A DNA stretch of 64,000 bases from NCBI RefSeq assembly GCF_029168945.1, contig NC_083602.1, positions 30,243,323 to 30,307,322 of the forward strand. Reading direction: 5' to 3'. The notes beneath the pieces are model-generated. The model was not told where the DNA came from. It did not search any database and saw nothing but the letters and a program-made list of their open reading frames with translations. Positions 23,728 to 34,684 of this stretch are shown piece after piece. A program made the position numbers and the translations under genes. Each line of letters starts with the position of its first letter. Position 1 is the stretch's first letter. The stretch is from Cannabis sativa (lineage: Eukaryota > Streptophyta > Magnoliopsida > Rosales > Cannabaceae).

Positions 23728-26700
23728 ATGGCAGGAACTAAAAATGCTCAATCGTCCAAGAAGCCTTCTCTTGGCTCTGCCTCTGCTTCTCCGATCACCC
23801 CACCTGCGCCAGCTGCTCCAGTGACCAGAGTTCCTAGATCGTCGTCTACTCTGACGAAAACTGTCAGAAAGTTTAAGATCCAAGTTCGAAAGTCAACTTA
23901 CAACCTCGTTTCTCCTCTGACCATTGCCTCTCCGATTGCTACTCCAACTCTCGGGTTTGGTGATCATGATGAATCTCATTCATCTGATCACACACTGTCG
24001 AAGTCTACTTCTTCGAATGGTGCTCCAAATGTTGAGAAATCAATAGTGCCCTTGCCCACGGTGAGTTCTCGAACAAGGTCCAAGGTATCCACACCTCAAA
24101 AACCCAAAGTGGTTCTGCCCAAAAGTGTCTCCAAAGGGAAAAAGGTGGTGTCTTCATCTTCAAAGGCCAAAAGTCTAAAAGAAAATCCCCCTTCCATCTC
24201 ATCATTGGATTGTGAACCTGAAGAAGAGACCGAGGAGGATCACAAATCAGAGGGTATGTCTGATTCAAGTGAAGAGTTTGTGCCCAAAGAACAACCCTCT
24301 GCTGATGATTCTGGTCTAAAAGTGAAGAGCTTGAAGCTGAACCTGCCAATGCGGAACCAATTATTGTCCCTACTACAGTTCCAAAGAAGGACAAAGGAAA
24401 ACGACCCATTGTTTTTCCAAGTCGTATTCTTCCTCAAAAAAGATAAAGGCCCTCTGGTATTACTCTTGAAAACTTCAAGCCTCATTCTCATTATTTTTGT
24501 TACAATGACAATGCTAGAGACATGAAATTTTATGAGAATTAGAATTTTACTATTGAGAAAAATTTCAATGTCATTGCTCATAAGCCATTTGGGGTTTCTA
24601 ACATGTTAAAAGAAAGACAATGGATGGATACTTTGATCTGTTTTGATGGCTCTGTGGATCGAATTGTAAAGGAATATTATGCTAACATCACTGATGAGTG
24701 CCTCGATGAGGACTCTTTTATGTTTGACAAAGTATTTGTGAAGGGACACTGGTGTTCCTTTATTGTGAAAGATGTGGCTGAGGCTCTCAATCTGCCTATG
24801 GGAATTGAGACAAATGATGTGGAGTTTGATCGTCAAAAGGTGTTCGTGTTGGGTTTTATGCCGTAAATAAAACTCTTTACAATCTGATTAGTTATCAATA
24901 TAAGAAATTTGAAGTGATTGATGTTTGCATGAATTCTACATGCTAATGGTTTAATATGTTTATTACATTTACACACAAAATCAGTTAAATCCAGATCATA
25001 TGTTTATTCACAATTACAGTATCGTCAACACAGTGGAATGTGATTGTGATCATATGAATAAAAAGACTTGGTCCCTGTTTCATCAGTGTTATTGGATTTA
25101 CACTAATGTGATAATCAGCGATGATGTGTACTTACACTTGGAGTAAGTGTTATGTTCTTTCCAGGACATTAGTAAAGTATACTAGTTTCGAACGTATGGA
25201 GTATACATTGGACTGGACCGATATTGCAACTAAGTTAAGATATTACAAACTTACCGTTATATATATCTTTCCAAGTCAATATCAGTAGTTGATCTTAAGA
25301 TTAAAAGAATCTAAATCCTGATATGCTTAGGCTCAACTCAGGAGTGCTATTCATGTTCTTTGATTTATTAGTTAAGCATACTTTTAGGTCAGGGTGATAC
25401 GTATATTTTGGGAACATGATAGTATGATTGAGTGGGAGTGCTAAACATAAATATGGAATCTATAGCTTCTACTGTTGTATAGAAGTCAAGTGATGATTCC
25501 CTTCGAGCTTAGAAAATAGAAGTAAATGGATGAGCTCTTGTTTAACCGACTAATTATTAGATCACTAAACACCATTTACAGGTAGCTAAGTGTTTTAAGG
25601 GGCAAAATACATTGAGGGGTGAGAACGGTAAAGAAATCCCATCTTGATGTAGATCATCTATATAGAGGATCTTTAAATCACAATAAGATTAAAACAATGG
25701 TTAAATGAGATAGCATATTGATATCGTGGAACATATAATATGCTCTATATAAGTCTGAGAGTGCAATTCTAAGTTCTAAGACTGGATTCAACGAAGAATT
25801 AATAAGTAGGAATTTACTTGGTAAATTTGGTTCACTTATTGGAAGCTCAGCATATAGATCCATGGTCCCCATTCTAGTTGAGAACATTCTGCTTGTAAGA
25901 CTCATTAATTGATTCGTGATTGATCAATTATAATTCTAAAGTTAGACTATGTCTAATTTTATGAATTTTCACTAAGCAGGGGTGAAATTGTAAAGAAAAG
26001 AGATTCTAGGTGTATTTATTTATTAATGGACTTTATATGTCTAGTTAATAATTAAATTAAATGACAATATTATTTAATAATCTATTTTAGTTATTAAATA
26101 ATTAGTTTTGGCATTTAAAAGGTTAGAATTGAAAAATTGGCATTTTTGAGAAAATAGAAATAAAATTTGTTAAAACTGCAAAATCAAGTGGGGCCCATTA
26201 TAACACCATGGCCGGCCACTAATTGTGGATTTTCAAATTAATATTTTTATTATTTTAATGCCAAATAATTTCTAACCTAAACCTAGTAGTTGCCTATAAA
26301 TAGAAAGTGATGGCTCAGTCAAAACACAACACATTCATTAGTTATCTGATAGAAATTTCTCTCTTCAGAAAAACTGAGCATTCCCTATTTTCTATACCTG
26401 GCCGAAACCCCTTCTCTATTTTCTCTCTTCTATATTTCGTGACCCTAGTGAAAGAGTGAGTGCCCACACACAGCAAGCAGTAACTCAATCATAGATTGGA
26501 AGACTGTGAAGGATCAAACTTAAAGAAGAAGGACATTCGGGCTCAGATCTTGATTATACTGTGCGACAGAAAGAATACAAGGGTTAGAGATCTGAGTGGA
26601 AGGAGACATTAATTCTGCTGCATCAATGTAAGGTTTTCTTAACTTTATATGTGTTTAATTTGTCGTTTTAGAAAGTTCATATTTAGGGTGTTAAACAACA

Positions 26701-27307
26701 TACTTGTGAGTAGATCTAAGATCCTGGTAAAATAAATATCCAACAGTTCGGGTATCTCGTTGGTGATAATGATGTGGAACTCTCCGACACTATGCATATG
26801 TCTCAACTCACCTATCAACATGCTATTCTCATGAGGTTTGTTCTATCCAATTGGTTTCCTTGCTCCAATCCGGTAAATGTTTCAGATGAACTTGCCTTCA
26901 TTTTGTATAAAGTTTCAATTGGCGCTAAAATTGATTTGGCTAACATGATTTGGGAGCAAATTGTTTCTCTTATAAATGGCAAGAAACCTAGGCTCAATCT
27001 TATCTTTCCTCATTTAATCTATAAGATTTTATCTGATCAAGAGGAATTGATTCTTGAGAATGAATCCATTGAGATGCCTGCTGTTGGAACTACTTTCAAA
27101 GTTCCAGAGAAATCTCATCAAGGAAAATATGCTAAGAAAAAGGCTCGGTCTGCTTCCCCTGGTGTTACTGATGAACCTGCTACTGCCTCTACATCCACTT
27201 CTACTTCTACAGAATTGGTTGAATTCAACTTGCGTTCGGGAAGAATTGAGACAAGTCACCTTTCTCAGGAGGATGGACAACATCATAAAATTCTTCCAAT
27301 CCAATGA
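23728..27307 (+). pseudogene. Env-like third ORF of SIRE-type Copia element, split by a solo LTR
   Basis: Starts at ATG 23728 with a Ser/Pro/Lys-rich N terminus (MAGTKNAQSSKKPSLG), as in the third ORF of SIRE-like elements. It continues through an acidic, low-complexity part to a more globular region (24540-24841) resembling the 'putative plant transposon protein' domain. At 24842 the ORF is cut by a 1.9-kb solo LTR and resumes in frame at 26751, ending at TGA 27305-27307. Earlier damage: a frameshift near 24310, and stops near 24446 and 24539. I see no clear membrane segment in the ORF itself. The envelope label is by position and convention only; its role is unknown. Confidence 0.65.
24842..26750 (+). 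mobile_element. Solo LTR (family A, Copia) with 5-bp target duplication
   Basis: The LTR is 24847-26745 (1899 bp), TGTTGGG..CCAACA, flanked by GTTCG at 24842-24846 and 26746-26750. No internal region is present, so it is a solo LTR, probably produced by recombination between the two LTRs of a full element. It is the same family as 13756-15650. A TATAAATA box is at about 26297 and the R/U5-like part contains CCCACACACAGCAAG. It is in the same orientation as the host element. Confidence 0.95.
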
Positions 27308-27714
27308 TGATAAATAAGTGGTCTATTTTTTTACCTCTTGCTTTTTATTTATGTGTGTTTGAACTACTATGCCTTTGTTCATGCTTTTGTTATCTTTGGC
27401 TACTTGATAGACAAAAAGGGGGAGTAGTATATTTTTTGGATTATGTGTTACAACTTTGGACCCTTGTTTTAGGAGCAGTTATCTTGTTTGTGGTTTGTGC
27501 ACTTTTCCGTTTAAAAAGTTGTTTTATTTTCAGTTTGTAAGCCTTTTCGTATAAAAAAAATTCTTTGTTTTATGTGTTAGAGTGCTTTCATGAAGGGGGA
27601 GTATTTTTTATAGTCTTTTATCTTTAAAAAAGCTATTCCCTTTGGTTTCTAACACTTGATGCAAGTTTTCTCATAATAAAATGTTTTGTCAATCAAAGTG
27701 CCAAAAGGGGAGAT
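27308..27714 (+). other. 3' untranslated region and PPT of SIRE-like element
   Basis: Non-coding T-rich stretch after the env-like ORF. It contains two GGGGGAGTA motifs (27419 and 27595), which look like duplicated polypurine tracts, and ends with the PPT AAAAGGGGAGA immediately before the 3' LTR. Confidence 0.6.
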
Positions 27715-28715
27715 TGTTAATTCTATTTTTGGCATATTTAATTGACAAAAATATTTTATTATTTAGTGTATATTTTCGGTTGGAGTATTTTAATTTGTGT
27801 CCATATTTTGTGTATCTAAACTTGAAATGAAAGTTGTCTAGCTTTCCTATTTATGGAAATTAAGGTAAAAATGGTAAGTTTGATTACACAATTTATTCTT
27901 ATCTAACCAGCTGGTATATTCTGATCTTGTGTAAGTTTTCCATTTTCTTAGATCAGATTTCTTGAAGAGAAAACCGGATCTGAACTTTCCTTTTCTATAA
28001 AAGGAAAGTTGTACTTACGGCCCACGATTCTATAGGTATAGAAATAGAAATTCTTGGGCTGATTAAAGATTTATTTTAGGAAAGTTTCTAGTGGGTTGGG
28101 GTCTTGTTCAGGCCGTGTGTAAGCTGTCAATAAAGTGTATATTGATTATAAATACACCTTATAGCAGTTAGGTTTAGTACCTTTATTGTATATTTGAATT
28201 TCACTCATATCTTTAGAAAGAGAGTCTTTGTTTTGTAGAGAAGAGTTGTTCGACTCTTACTCTGTTTATATGTATTTTGTATTGTCTTGAGTCTGTATTC
28301 AAGTCTATAAAGAAGAAGAACATCAATGCAACTTTCGGGAGAAGGTATACAAAACTTTTGGGAGATTGCTTTTCAAGTCTTGTATCGGGAGGAAGCAAGC
28401 ACTTTTCAAGGTGATCAAAAGGGATTTCGAGCTCTTGGAGTTTTATCAAGATTCGGTTAGTAGGTGGAATACATCAAGCTTGCGACATATAATAAGAGAG
28501 AGTCTAGTGGACTAGTAACAATCTGAAATGATTGTTGAAACTACGTACAAAAACCTTGTGTATTTTTTATTTTTCTGTACTGTTTATTTTTTTGGTTTCT
28601 TCTGGAATTACAAAAGTTATTTTTTGTAATTACGGAAAACTGTTTTCAGTAATAATTTTATTATTTCGCGTTTAATTAAATAATAATACTGATAATATTA
28701 AAATACGGAATTTCA
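27715..28715 (+). repeat. 3' LTR of SIRE-like element
   Basis: 1001 bp, TGTTAATTC..GGAATTTCA. The TATA box TATAAAAGG (27996-28004) lies within a perfect 12-bp inverted repeat with a 4-base loop (27983-28010). Full length compared with the deleted 5' LTR. Confidence 0.9.
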
Positions 28716-29432
28716 TAATTGAAGGGTAGAGGGGAGCTAGAGCAAATACATGAGTTGATCACACCAATGACGTATGGCGGCTACTTGCTTTGACTGTCAC
28801 TCAGATGTGAGGCGGCGGCTACACATAAATGTTAATTAGGGCAATATGGACAAAACTAATTTATTTATTTAATTAATATTTCAAACCTGTTATCCATAAA
28901 ATAAGGCCGCGTAGGTAACTACCATTCGAAAGCATTTCTTATTAAGTCGTCTACCTTGTTGCGCTAGCCTTTACGCAACTAATAATTGATCCTTCCTTGC
29001 TTATTTAGATAAAGCTTAATTCTTGAATAAAATATTTTATATATGTGTATAGCTTATTTGACTTAGAAACGATCAAGATGTTGATTTAAAATACAAGGAT
29101 TTGTAATTTATTCACATACGACAAAAACAAGAGATCTTTTTTCTCTTCTTTTCTTCTTTTCTGGTCAAAAGAAAATAAACAAGAGATCTTATGCATTGTA
29201 TACTGAATTGGAAATTAATATAGCATAATTTATACCCACAAACTGAGCCATGATAATCCCCTGTAAATATATTGGATATAACAGATCGAAGAATACAACA
29301 TGACACAAATCTATGTTCTCAAGAAGAACAATTCACATCACACGTGGTATGGATATACCTTTTGGAACAAACTTCCAAAAGTTTTATTCAAATCATAATC
29401 TTAAGCTTAACTAAGCCATAACAGCTTTATAA
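28716..29432. other. Intergenic, downstream of PR-4 gene
   Basis: No gene. 28740-28830 has two AGCCGCC boxes on minus (28776-28782 and 28814-28820), a TTTGACTG W-box-like site at about 28789 and a TGACG at 28768. 29100-29432 probably holds the 3' UTR and polyadenylation region of the PR-4 gene. Confidence 0.5.
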
Positions 29433-30196
29433 TTACACTCCTTGAGTTTTCTCCTCAATAATGGAGCTCAGAGGGTGCTGGTGCTCATCTTCACTAAGCT
29501 CATTACCACAATCGACAAATGTATAACCCACTTGCATAGAACCCTGTTGAAATCCTCTTCCATCAGTATCTAAAGGCTTAAATATAGTGTTAAAGTCCAA
29601 GTCTAAGCCTCCATTGCTGCACTGATCCACAATTCTTGCTGTTATGGTTGCCCCAGTTCCCACATTCCTTAGCTGCAAAAACATTCAAATACACCAAATC
29701 AAACAAAATTACACAACAAAAATCAAAAAGGGAAAAAGGATCGTAGATCATAGATCATATATACATTATATACATATAGTCATACCCTCAAACACTTTCC
29801 ACAAGAGTCACGGCCCCTAGGTCCGGATGGTCCACAAAAGGCAGTCCAGCCATATTTGCTGCGCCATGAGAAAGGCTTATTGGCATCCCAAGTGGAGCAA
29901 AAAGCACTAACAGCCATTAAGTCCCAGTTGTTCTCTGCTGGATTGTAGAAATGGTATGTTGCTCTTACAACAGTTTCACCGCTCGGTGGTGTTGGGCCAC
30001 CCCAACAATTGCTCTGGCACCCAGCTTGGGGTGAACAGTAATCGAAGGTGTTGCCACACCACCCGTGCTGGCTGCAGCACAGCCCGTTCGGGCATTTAAC
30101 GCCGCCCGCTTGGCGTCCGCATTGCTCAGCCCTTGCTCCACCGATGGCCACCACTACTAAAACCAAAGCCAATACCAATATGCTAAGCTTACCCAT
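29433..30196 (-). CDS. PR-4 / hevein-like protein (chitin-binding + barwin), two exons
   Basis: Exon 1 is 30196-29786, exon 2 29672-29433 (intron GT..AG, phase 0), giving 216 residues. Residues 1-23 form a signal peptide ending ARA. Residues 24-66 form a hevein/ChtBD1 domain with all eight Cys (QCG..CP..LCC..WCG..YC..GC..NC). A short Gly/Pro hinge follows, then a barwin domain (about 75-192) with six Cys, including [15 protein letters not shown]. The last 20-odd residues (after FVDC) form an acidic tail like the vacuolar propeptide of class I PR-4/hevein precursors. The protein should enter the secretory pathway, bind chitin and act in antifungal or wound defence; some barwin proteins have RNase or DNase activity. 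No defects are seen. This start is the only ATG before the signal peptide. Confidence 0.95.
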
Positions 30197-30241
30197 TGTT
30201 TTTTATTTTTTTTTCTGTGTGTGTGTGTGAAGAGTGTTACC

Positions 30242-30278
30242 TATTTATACACATATGTATCAAAGATTTGGCTTGACT
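30242..30278 (-). promoter_or_regulatory. Core promoter of PR-4 gene (TATA box, nearby W-box)
   Basis: On the minus strand TATAAATA is at 30249-30242, about 46-53 bases upstream of the ATG, followed by a (GT/CA)n and A-rich leader, so the 5' UTR would be very short. A TTGACT W-box core lies at 30273-30278 (on +), just upstream of the TATA box. W-boxes bind WRKY factors and are common in defence genes. Activity is inferred. Confidence 0.65.
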
Positions 30279-30565
30279 TTTTTAATCTAATAGGTTGAAT
30301 ATGCCCATGTCTTCTTGTGGTAATAATACAGATTTGGATAAGTTATTGTACTAGTGTTTACGTATATGCAGTATGTAGTGGATATTGTGTCGAGACCGTT
30401 GAATTGTTCTTGGACCGTTTGCATGGTCAGTAGTCAGCTGATCCTACGGTGGGGAGGTATGGGAAGATTGATGATGTATGACATGGCTAATACAATGGAT
30501 TGTGTTTCCATTTCCAACCCAAATAAAACGGAAAAAAATAAATAAAATGTTACTTAAAAGCATGT

Positions 30566-30580
30566 GAGCCGGCGGCGGAG
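30566..30580 (-). promoter_or_regulatory. GCC-box-like cluster upstream of PR-4
   Basis: The minus strand reads CTCCGCCGCCGGCTC, which contains the GCCGCC core bound by ERF factors, about 380 bases upstream of the PR-4 ATG. It is GC-rich within AT-rich surroundings. Function unproven. Confidence 0.4.
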
Positions 30581-30599
30581 TGTTAATTAAAAACATATA

Positions 30600-31374
30600 T
30601 ATGCATTAATATTAGAGCGTTGCAACCGGCACAAGCACCTTTATGATATGTGGTCTTATAATCAATAATTAGTGATTCTTTATCATTTTTATTACATTAA
30701 AATAAGAACCTAATATTGAATTACACTAATAGTTTTTAAGATGATCTTTAATAAGAGATGTAAAAGTTAAACTATATATATTTGATACAAAAATTAATTT
30801 TGTGACATTTTTACATCAATTTTTATTAATTTTTATTATTGTGTTCTATTGTATAATTGTAAATTTTGATGCAAAATTTAATATGTTATTTAATTCTCAC
30901 TTAATAATTTATTAAAAAATATAAAATAATAATAACATAAAAGTAAATATAAAATTTAATAATAATAATAATATAAGTCATTTATATTAATTAGAATTTA
31001 ACCATAAAATAATAAAAAAGTCATAATAATAGATATAAAAGCATAAAACTTATTATGATGCAAATTTTACATTATGTTATATTATGATTTGAATTTGGAA
31101 TACTTTTTCTTATGTGACATATTTACATTACAATTTGACACACTATTAGAGTAGATTTTTACAAAATAATATATTTTGCATTTACATTACTTATTTACAT
31201 GATCTTCATTAGAGATGCTCAAAGAATGCTATATATTATGATTACCTTTAGCATTTTACTTAATATTAACATTAAGGATTATTTGTTTTAATATTTGAGT
31301 TGCATGGGTAAGTGTGAAAAAAGTTTGCTTAGTGGGAACCTTATTCTACAAAAAGTTTTTTAGCTTTCTTCCTT
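30600..31374. other. AT-rich intergenic DNA, possible MITE at about 30735-31225
   Basis: No gene. The ends of about 30735-31225 show a weak inverted pattern: GATGATCTTTAATAAGAGATG at the left, and a right end that on minus reads GAGCATCTCTAATGAAGATC, a common start of plant MITEs. The interior is almost pure A/T. No target duplication was established. Confidence 0.3.
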
Positions 31375-31702
31375 CACTACAAAAAATTTTATTTTTAGTC
31401 ACAACAAAACTTGTGGTTAAAGATAAAAAAAAATTGTGACTAGTTATAAATTAACATTGCTATGTTGTGACTAAAAAGTCCGTGGCTAAAAGTTTTAGTC
31501 ACAAAAATTGTAATTTGTTGTGACCAAATGTATTTTTAGTCACAATAATTGTTGTGACTAAAACTAAATTAGAGACAACTTGTAACTAAAGACTATATTT
31601 TAGTCCCAAGTAATATTTTGTTGTGACTAAAAGTCACGTTTATTAAAAAAAATTTTGTTGTGACTAAAAAATTGTCACTAAAAGTAACAGTTTTTTATAA
31701 TG
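31375..31702. mobile_element. CACTA-like MITE, copy 2 (inverted)
   Basis: 328 bp beginning CACTACAAAAAATTTT and ending with a degraded TTTTTTATAATG. Its sequence is the reverse complement of copy 1 at 16520-16848, sharing blocks such as GACTAAAAAGTCCGTGGCTA. The flanks CTT and TTA do not match, so the target duplication has decayed or the end is misplaced. Confidence 0.85.
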
Positions 31703-32793
31703 TTAAAACTATGTAGGACCCACCAAAAGTTAACATTTTTCTCACCTTCAAATACACATCTCTCCAACTATAACCTACCAACTACACCAACACTCTTTAA
31801 GAAGACTGTCAATGAAGTTGTCTTTTTTTTTATTTTTTAAAACAATGAACAAAATTTTATTGAGAAAAAAATTAGCGTTGAGTAAATCATAGAGAATAGA
31901 TCGAAGATCCTCCTATCAATAAATTTGTCTTGTCTCAACATCATTTCATGCTATTTGCTAATAACTATTGAAACTTTTTCAATGGCTAGTTAGGTTTTAT
32001 AAAATTTATTAAATGTGTAATATTTGATGAGTCTATTTTTCATAGCTTATTATTAGTTGAGTATTTTTTTTACCAAGAGTTGCTTCAATCAAGGGTGCTG
32101 GCTTTGTTTCTTGTTAGAGAGTTTTGTGTTATTAATGTGTGGAAAGATAATAGCAAATAAGATTTATAAGCTATCCCTTTTATAGTCAATTGATTTTGAG
32201 ATGGAACCTCATGTATCAAACAATTCTAACATGGAATCATAGAAAAAAAAACCTATTACGTGTATTCGATCCAAAAAAAAGTTGATCGAAAAAAAATAGA
32301 ACCAAAAAGAGCCACCAAAAAATTTAAAAATCGGTCCAAAAAGTAGAGCTAAAAAGAGTCATTTGTAATTATGACATGAGTGAAAAAGATCCACCAAAAA
32401 TTTAAAAGTTAGTCCAAAAAGTAGAGCCAAACGAGCCACTTGTTATCTGGGGTTAGTGAGCCAAAAATAGCAACTTGTGATCGAACTATCCAAGCTTTGT
32501 GAGTAAAAAATAGCCACCATCTTCAGAAAAGATGTTAGAGAGTCTTATATTACTAATGTGTGAATAGATAATAACATATATAAGATCTATTAGCTACTCT
32601 TGCCAATTGGTTTTAAAATAGAACCACATGTATCTTACAATTCTAACGCTTCTCAAGTTGGTATTAGGAGTATTGGATGAATAATGATGTGGATACTGTT
32701 AGGCGTATCTCTGTTATGTGTTGGGGTATTTGGCAGGTAAGGAACGAGGTTGTATAATACCAAAAAATTAAGATGTTGCATGGGTGGTCCGTA
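31703..32793. repeat. Non-coding repeat remnants
   Basis: No gene. A tandem duplication of about 90 bp lies at 32290-32460 (unit with TTTAAAA..GGTCCAAAAAGTAGAGC). A sequence around AATTGGTTTTGAGATGGAACC occurs in variants at about 32186, 32608 and 43145, and looks like an LTR or solo-LTR relic of one family. Confidence 0.45.
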
Positions 32794-33330
32794 CACTACT
32801 ACAAAACAAGCTTTTAGAGACACTTTTTTTAGCAAATTAATAATCAACCGACGCCATAGAGTGTTACTGAATGAAATTTTAATAAAAACACCTACAGAGT
32901 CGGTTATTTTGTAATAACCGACACCGTAGGTGATAATTTTTTAATTTTAATAAAAAAACCTACAGAGTCAGTTTTTTGTAATAACCGACTCCGTAGGTGA
33001 TTTTTTAATTTTTATAAAAAAAATACATATGGCGTCGGTTATTTTGTAATAACCAATGTCATATGTCTTTATATAACCCTCTACAGCTATCATCCTCCTC
33101 AAACTCCAAAATAACCAGCAGCCCTTCTTCCTCTCAAACCCACAAAATCCTCGCCCAACCACCCCTTTCTTCCCCCCATTTCTTCATTTTGTATCAGTAT
33201 TTACTTTTTTTTTAAAAAAAAAAAAAATCTTACTTTTTTCATATCCGTAAACATAAACCAAGAGTTTGATAATCTTTTGAATAATTATTTAGGGTAAACC
33301 GAACTTAAAGGTGGTGGTTGTGGTAGTGGT
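32794..33330 (+). mobile_element. CACTA (En/Spm-type) 5' terminus with hairpin subterminal repeats
   Basis: Starts CACTACTACAAAAC at 32794. Three units of about 65 bp follow (about 32882-33075), each with two complementary arms around TTTTG: CCTACAGAGTCGGTTA and TAACCGACACCGTAGG. Such subterminal repeats are the transposase-binding region in CACTA elements. 33085-33180 is C/T-rich like a 5' UTR. No transposase ORF is found downstream, so the element is decayed or broken by later insertions. Confidence 0.65.
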
Positions 33331-33955
33331 AGCTTCGACCGCTGCTTTTGATGGAGAAATCGTTGAATCTCAACATCTATAAATGTATAAATCTAATCTC
33401 TAATAGTTTTATTTATGTAAATTGATTTATTTATTATTTTATAAATTTTTTAGGATTTTCAAATATTGTTAAGATTGTGTTCTTGTGGTTGTACATGGTA
33501 GCTGGATTTTGGTCAGTATTGGTGGTCAGATTTCAGTAAATAAGATAAAAATCTAAACTTTAATAGTAAATATGTATGTATTTTGTATTTTAATGAATGT
33601 GTATTGTATGTATACATATTTTGTAATTATATATTTATTGTATTGTATATGTATGTATACTAGTATTATAATTATATTGTATATTTCTTTATGTGTTGTA
33701 TATGTATATATTGAATATTTTAAACTAAAAGTTTTGTTAACTTTTACGAATTAGAATGAGATAGGAGAGTATTAAATAAAAATTTAGAAATTAATTTTTA
33801 AAAATTAGTTTAGAAATTAATTCTAAATTTTATCATTTTTTTTCTATTTTTAATTTTATTCATGTGTTTTTATTTTATAGCAGCTAGTAAATAGTTAGTT
33901 ACAACTACTTAACAAGTTATAATTTTTATTTCTATTGATGTATTTTTATTACTAA
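33331..33955. other. AT-rich stretch inside the probable CACTA remnant
   Basis: No credible gene; a TATG/TGTAT-rich low-complexity tract runs from about 33565 to 33725. It probably belongs to the broken CACTA-related element. A TTAGTTAC/ACTAGTTA motif recurs here, around 34200-34280, 35310-35345 and 40570-40650. Confidence 0.35.
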
Positions 33956-34200
33956 CTAGTTACCAGGGACGGACACAGGTGTATTAATGTGGGGGCTATA
34001 GCCCCTACTAACAAAAATATTGCCTTTAAAAAAATTAAATGTAATTTTTTAAATTTGATAATTATAGATTAAAATCGTAAAAAAAGCCCCCATAAAATTA
34101 AATAAATATAGTAAAAATGATTATAATATAGGTATAAATATTTTTGAATGATAAATAAGCCCCACAAAATAAAAAATTTGGGTCCGTCACTGCTAGTTAC
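33956..34200. mobile_element. hAT-like MITE with perfect 8-bp target duplication
   Basis: Element 33964-34192 (229 bp), flanked by CTAGTTAC at 33956-33963 and 34193-34200. The ends are CAGGGACGGAC and GTCCGTCACTG, inverted repeats with one mismatch in 11. An 8-bp duplication with a CAGGG-type end identifies it as hAT. Non-coding. Confidence 0.95.
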
Positions 34201-34429
34201 TCATTAGTAACTAAGTAGTAATAAATTAACTAGTTACCCATAAATTATATAACTAATAAGTAGTTAAATAAATAAATTTTTAATTTTATTGTATTTCTTT
34301 ATATTGTAAGTTGTGAGATTAATTTGTAAGGATTCGGCTTATTTGGTGTTGATCGGTTTCTAGCTAGCTCGAGGTATACATTTACTATAACTTTTATTAT
34401 TAATTAATCATGAATGCTTAGTAGATGTT

Positions 34430-34610
34430 GAATATCTTAAATATTCATCCATAGTGAAGTATATGATATATTGTACTACGGTCAGATGGGTGGAATAATA
34501 TGCATGTTAAATGAGTTTGAATATCTTAAATATTTATCCGTAGTGAAGTAGGTTCTGCAAATACATATACTTCGGTCAGATAAGTAGTAAATTTTTGTAT
34601 TGCTAATGTT
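34430..34610 (+). repeat. Dispersed repeat, copy 1 (also at 40660-40800)
   Basis: Contains two tandem variants of a unit with TTGAATATCTTAAATATTTA and TCCGTAGTGAAGTAGGTTCTG. The same pair of variants reappears at 40660-40800. The two loci look like parts of one element split or duplicated around the insertions at 35.6-40.4 kb. Confidence 0.7.
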
Positions 34611-34684
34611 GTTGCTATTATTTTATATTTTGGATTGTGTTTTGTTATTATTAATAGATTTAAATTTTTGGGGAACATTCAATT

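Larger units (their letters stand above)
17057..28715 (+). mobile_element. SIRE-like Ty1/copia retrotransposon with env-like third ORF
   Basis: The 5' LTR is 17057-17869 and the 3' LTR 27715-28715. The PBS TGGTATCAGAGC (complementary to initiator tRNA-Met) lies just after the 5' LTR, and a PPT AAAAGGGGAGA just before the 3' LTR. Gag, protease, integrase, RT and RNase H come in Copia order, followed by a long 3' region with an additional ORF, the layout of the SIRE/Maximus lineage. The flanks TAACT (17052-17056) and TAATT (28716-28720) differ by one base and are a plausible 5-bp duplication. The LTRs look roughly 90% identical over the part compared by eye, so the insertion is old. The coding region has many stops and shifts. 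The body contains a solo LTR at 24847-26745. Confidence 0.88.

Noticed and set aside
23728..27307. Calling the third ORF of the SIRE-like element a true viral envelope
   Set aside because: No fusion-peptide-like or clear membrane segment was identified; the name is positional only, so I use 'env-like'.
30048..30230. 60-codon + ORF opposite the PR-4 exon
   Set aside because: It is the antisense of the hevein domain and signal peptide of the PR-4 gene; no own features.
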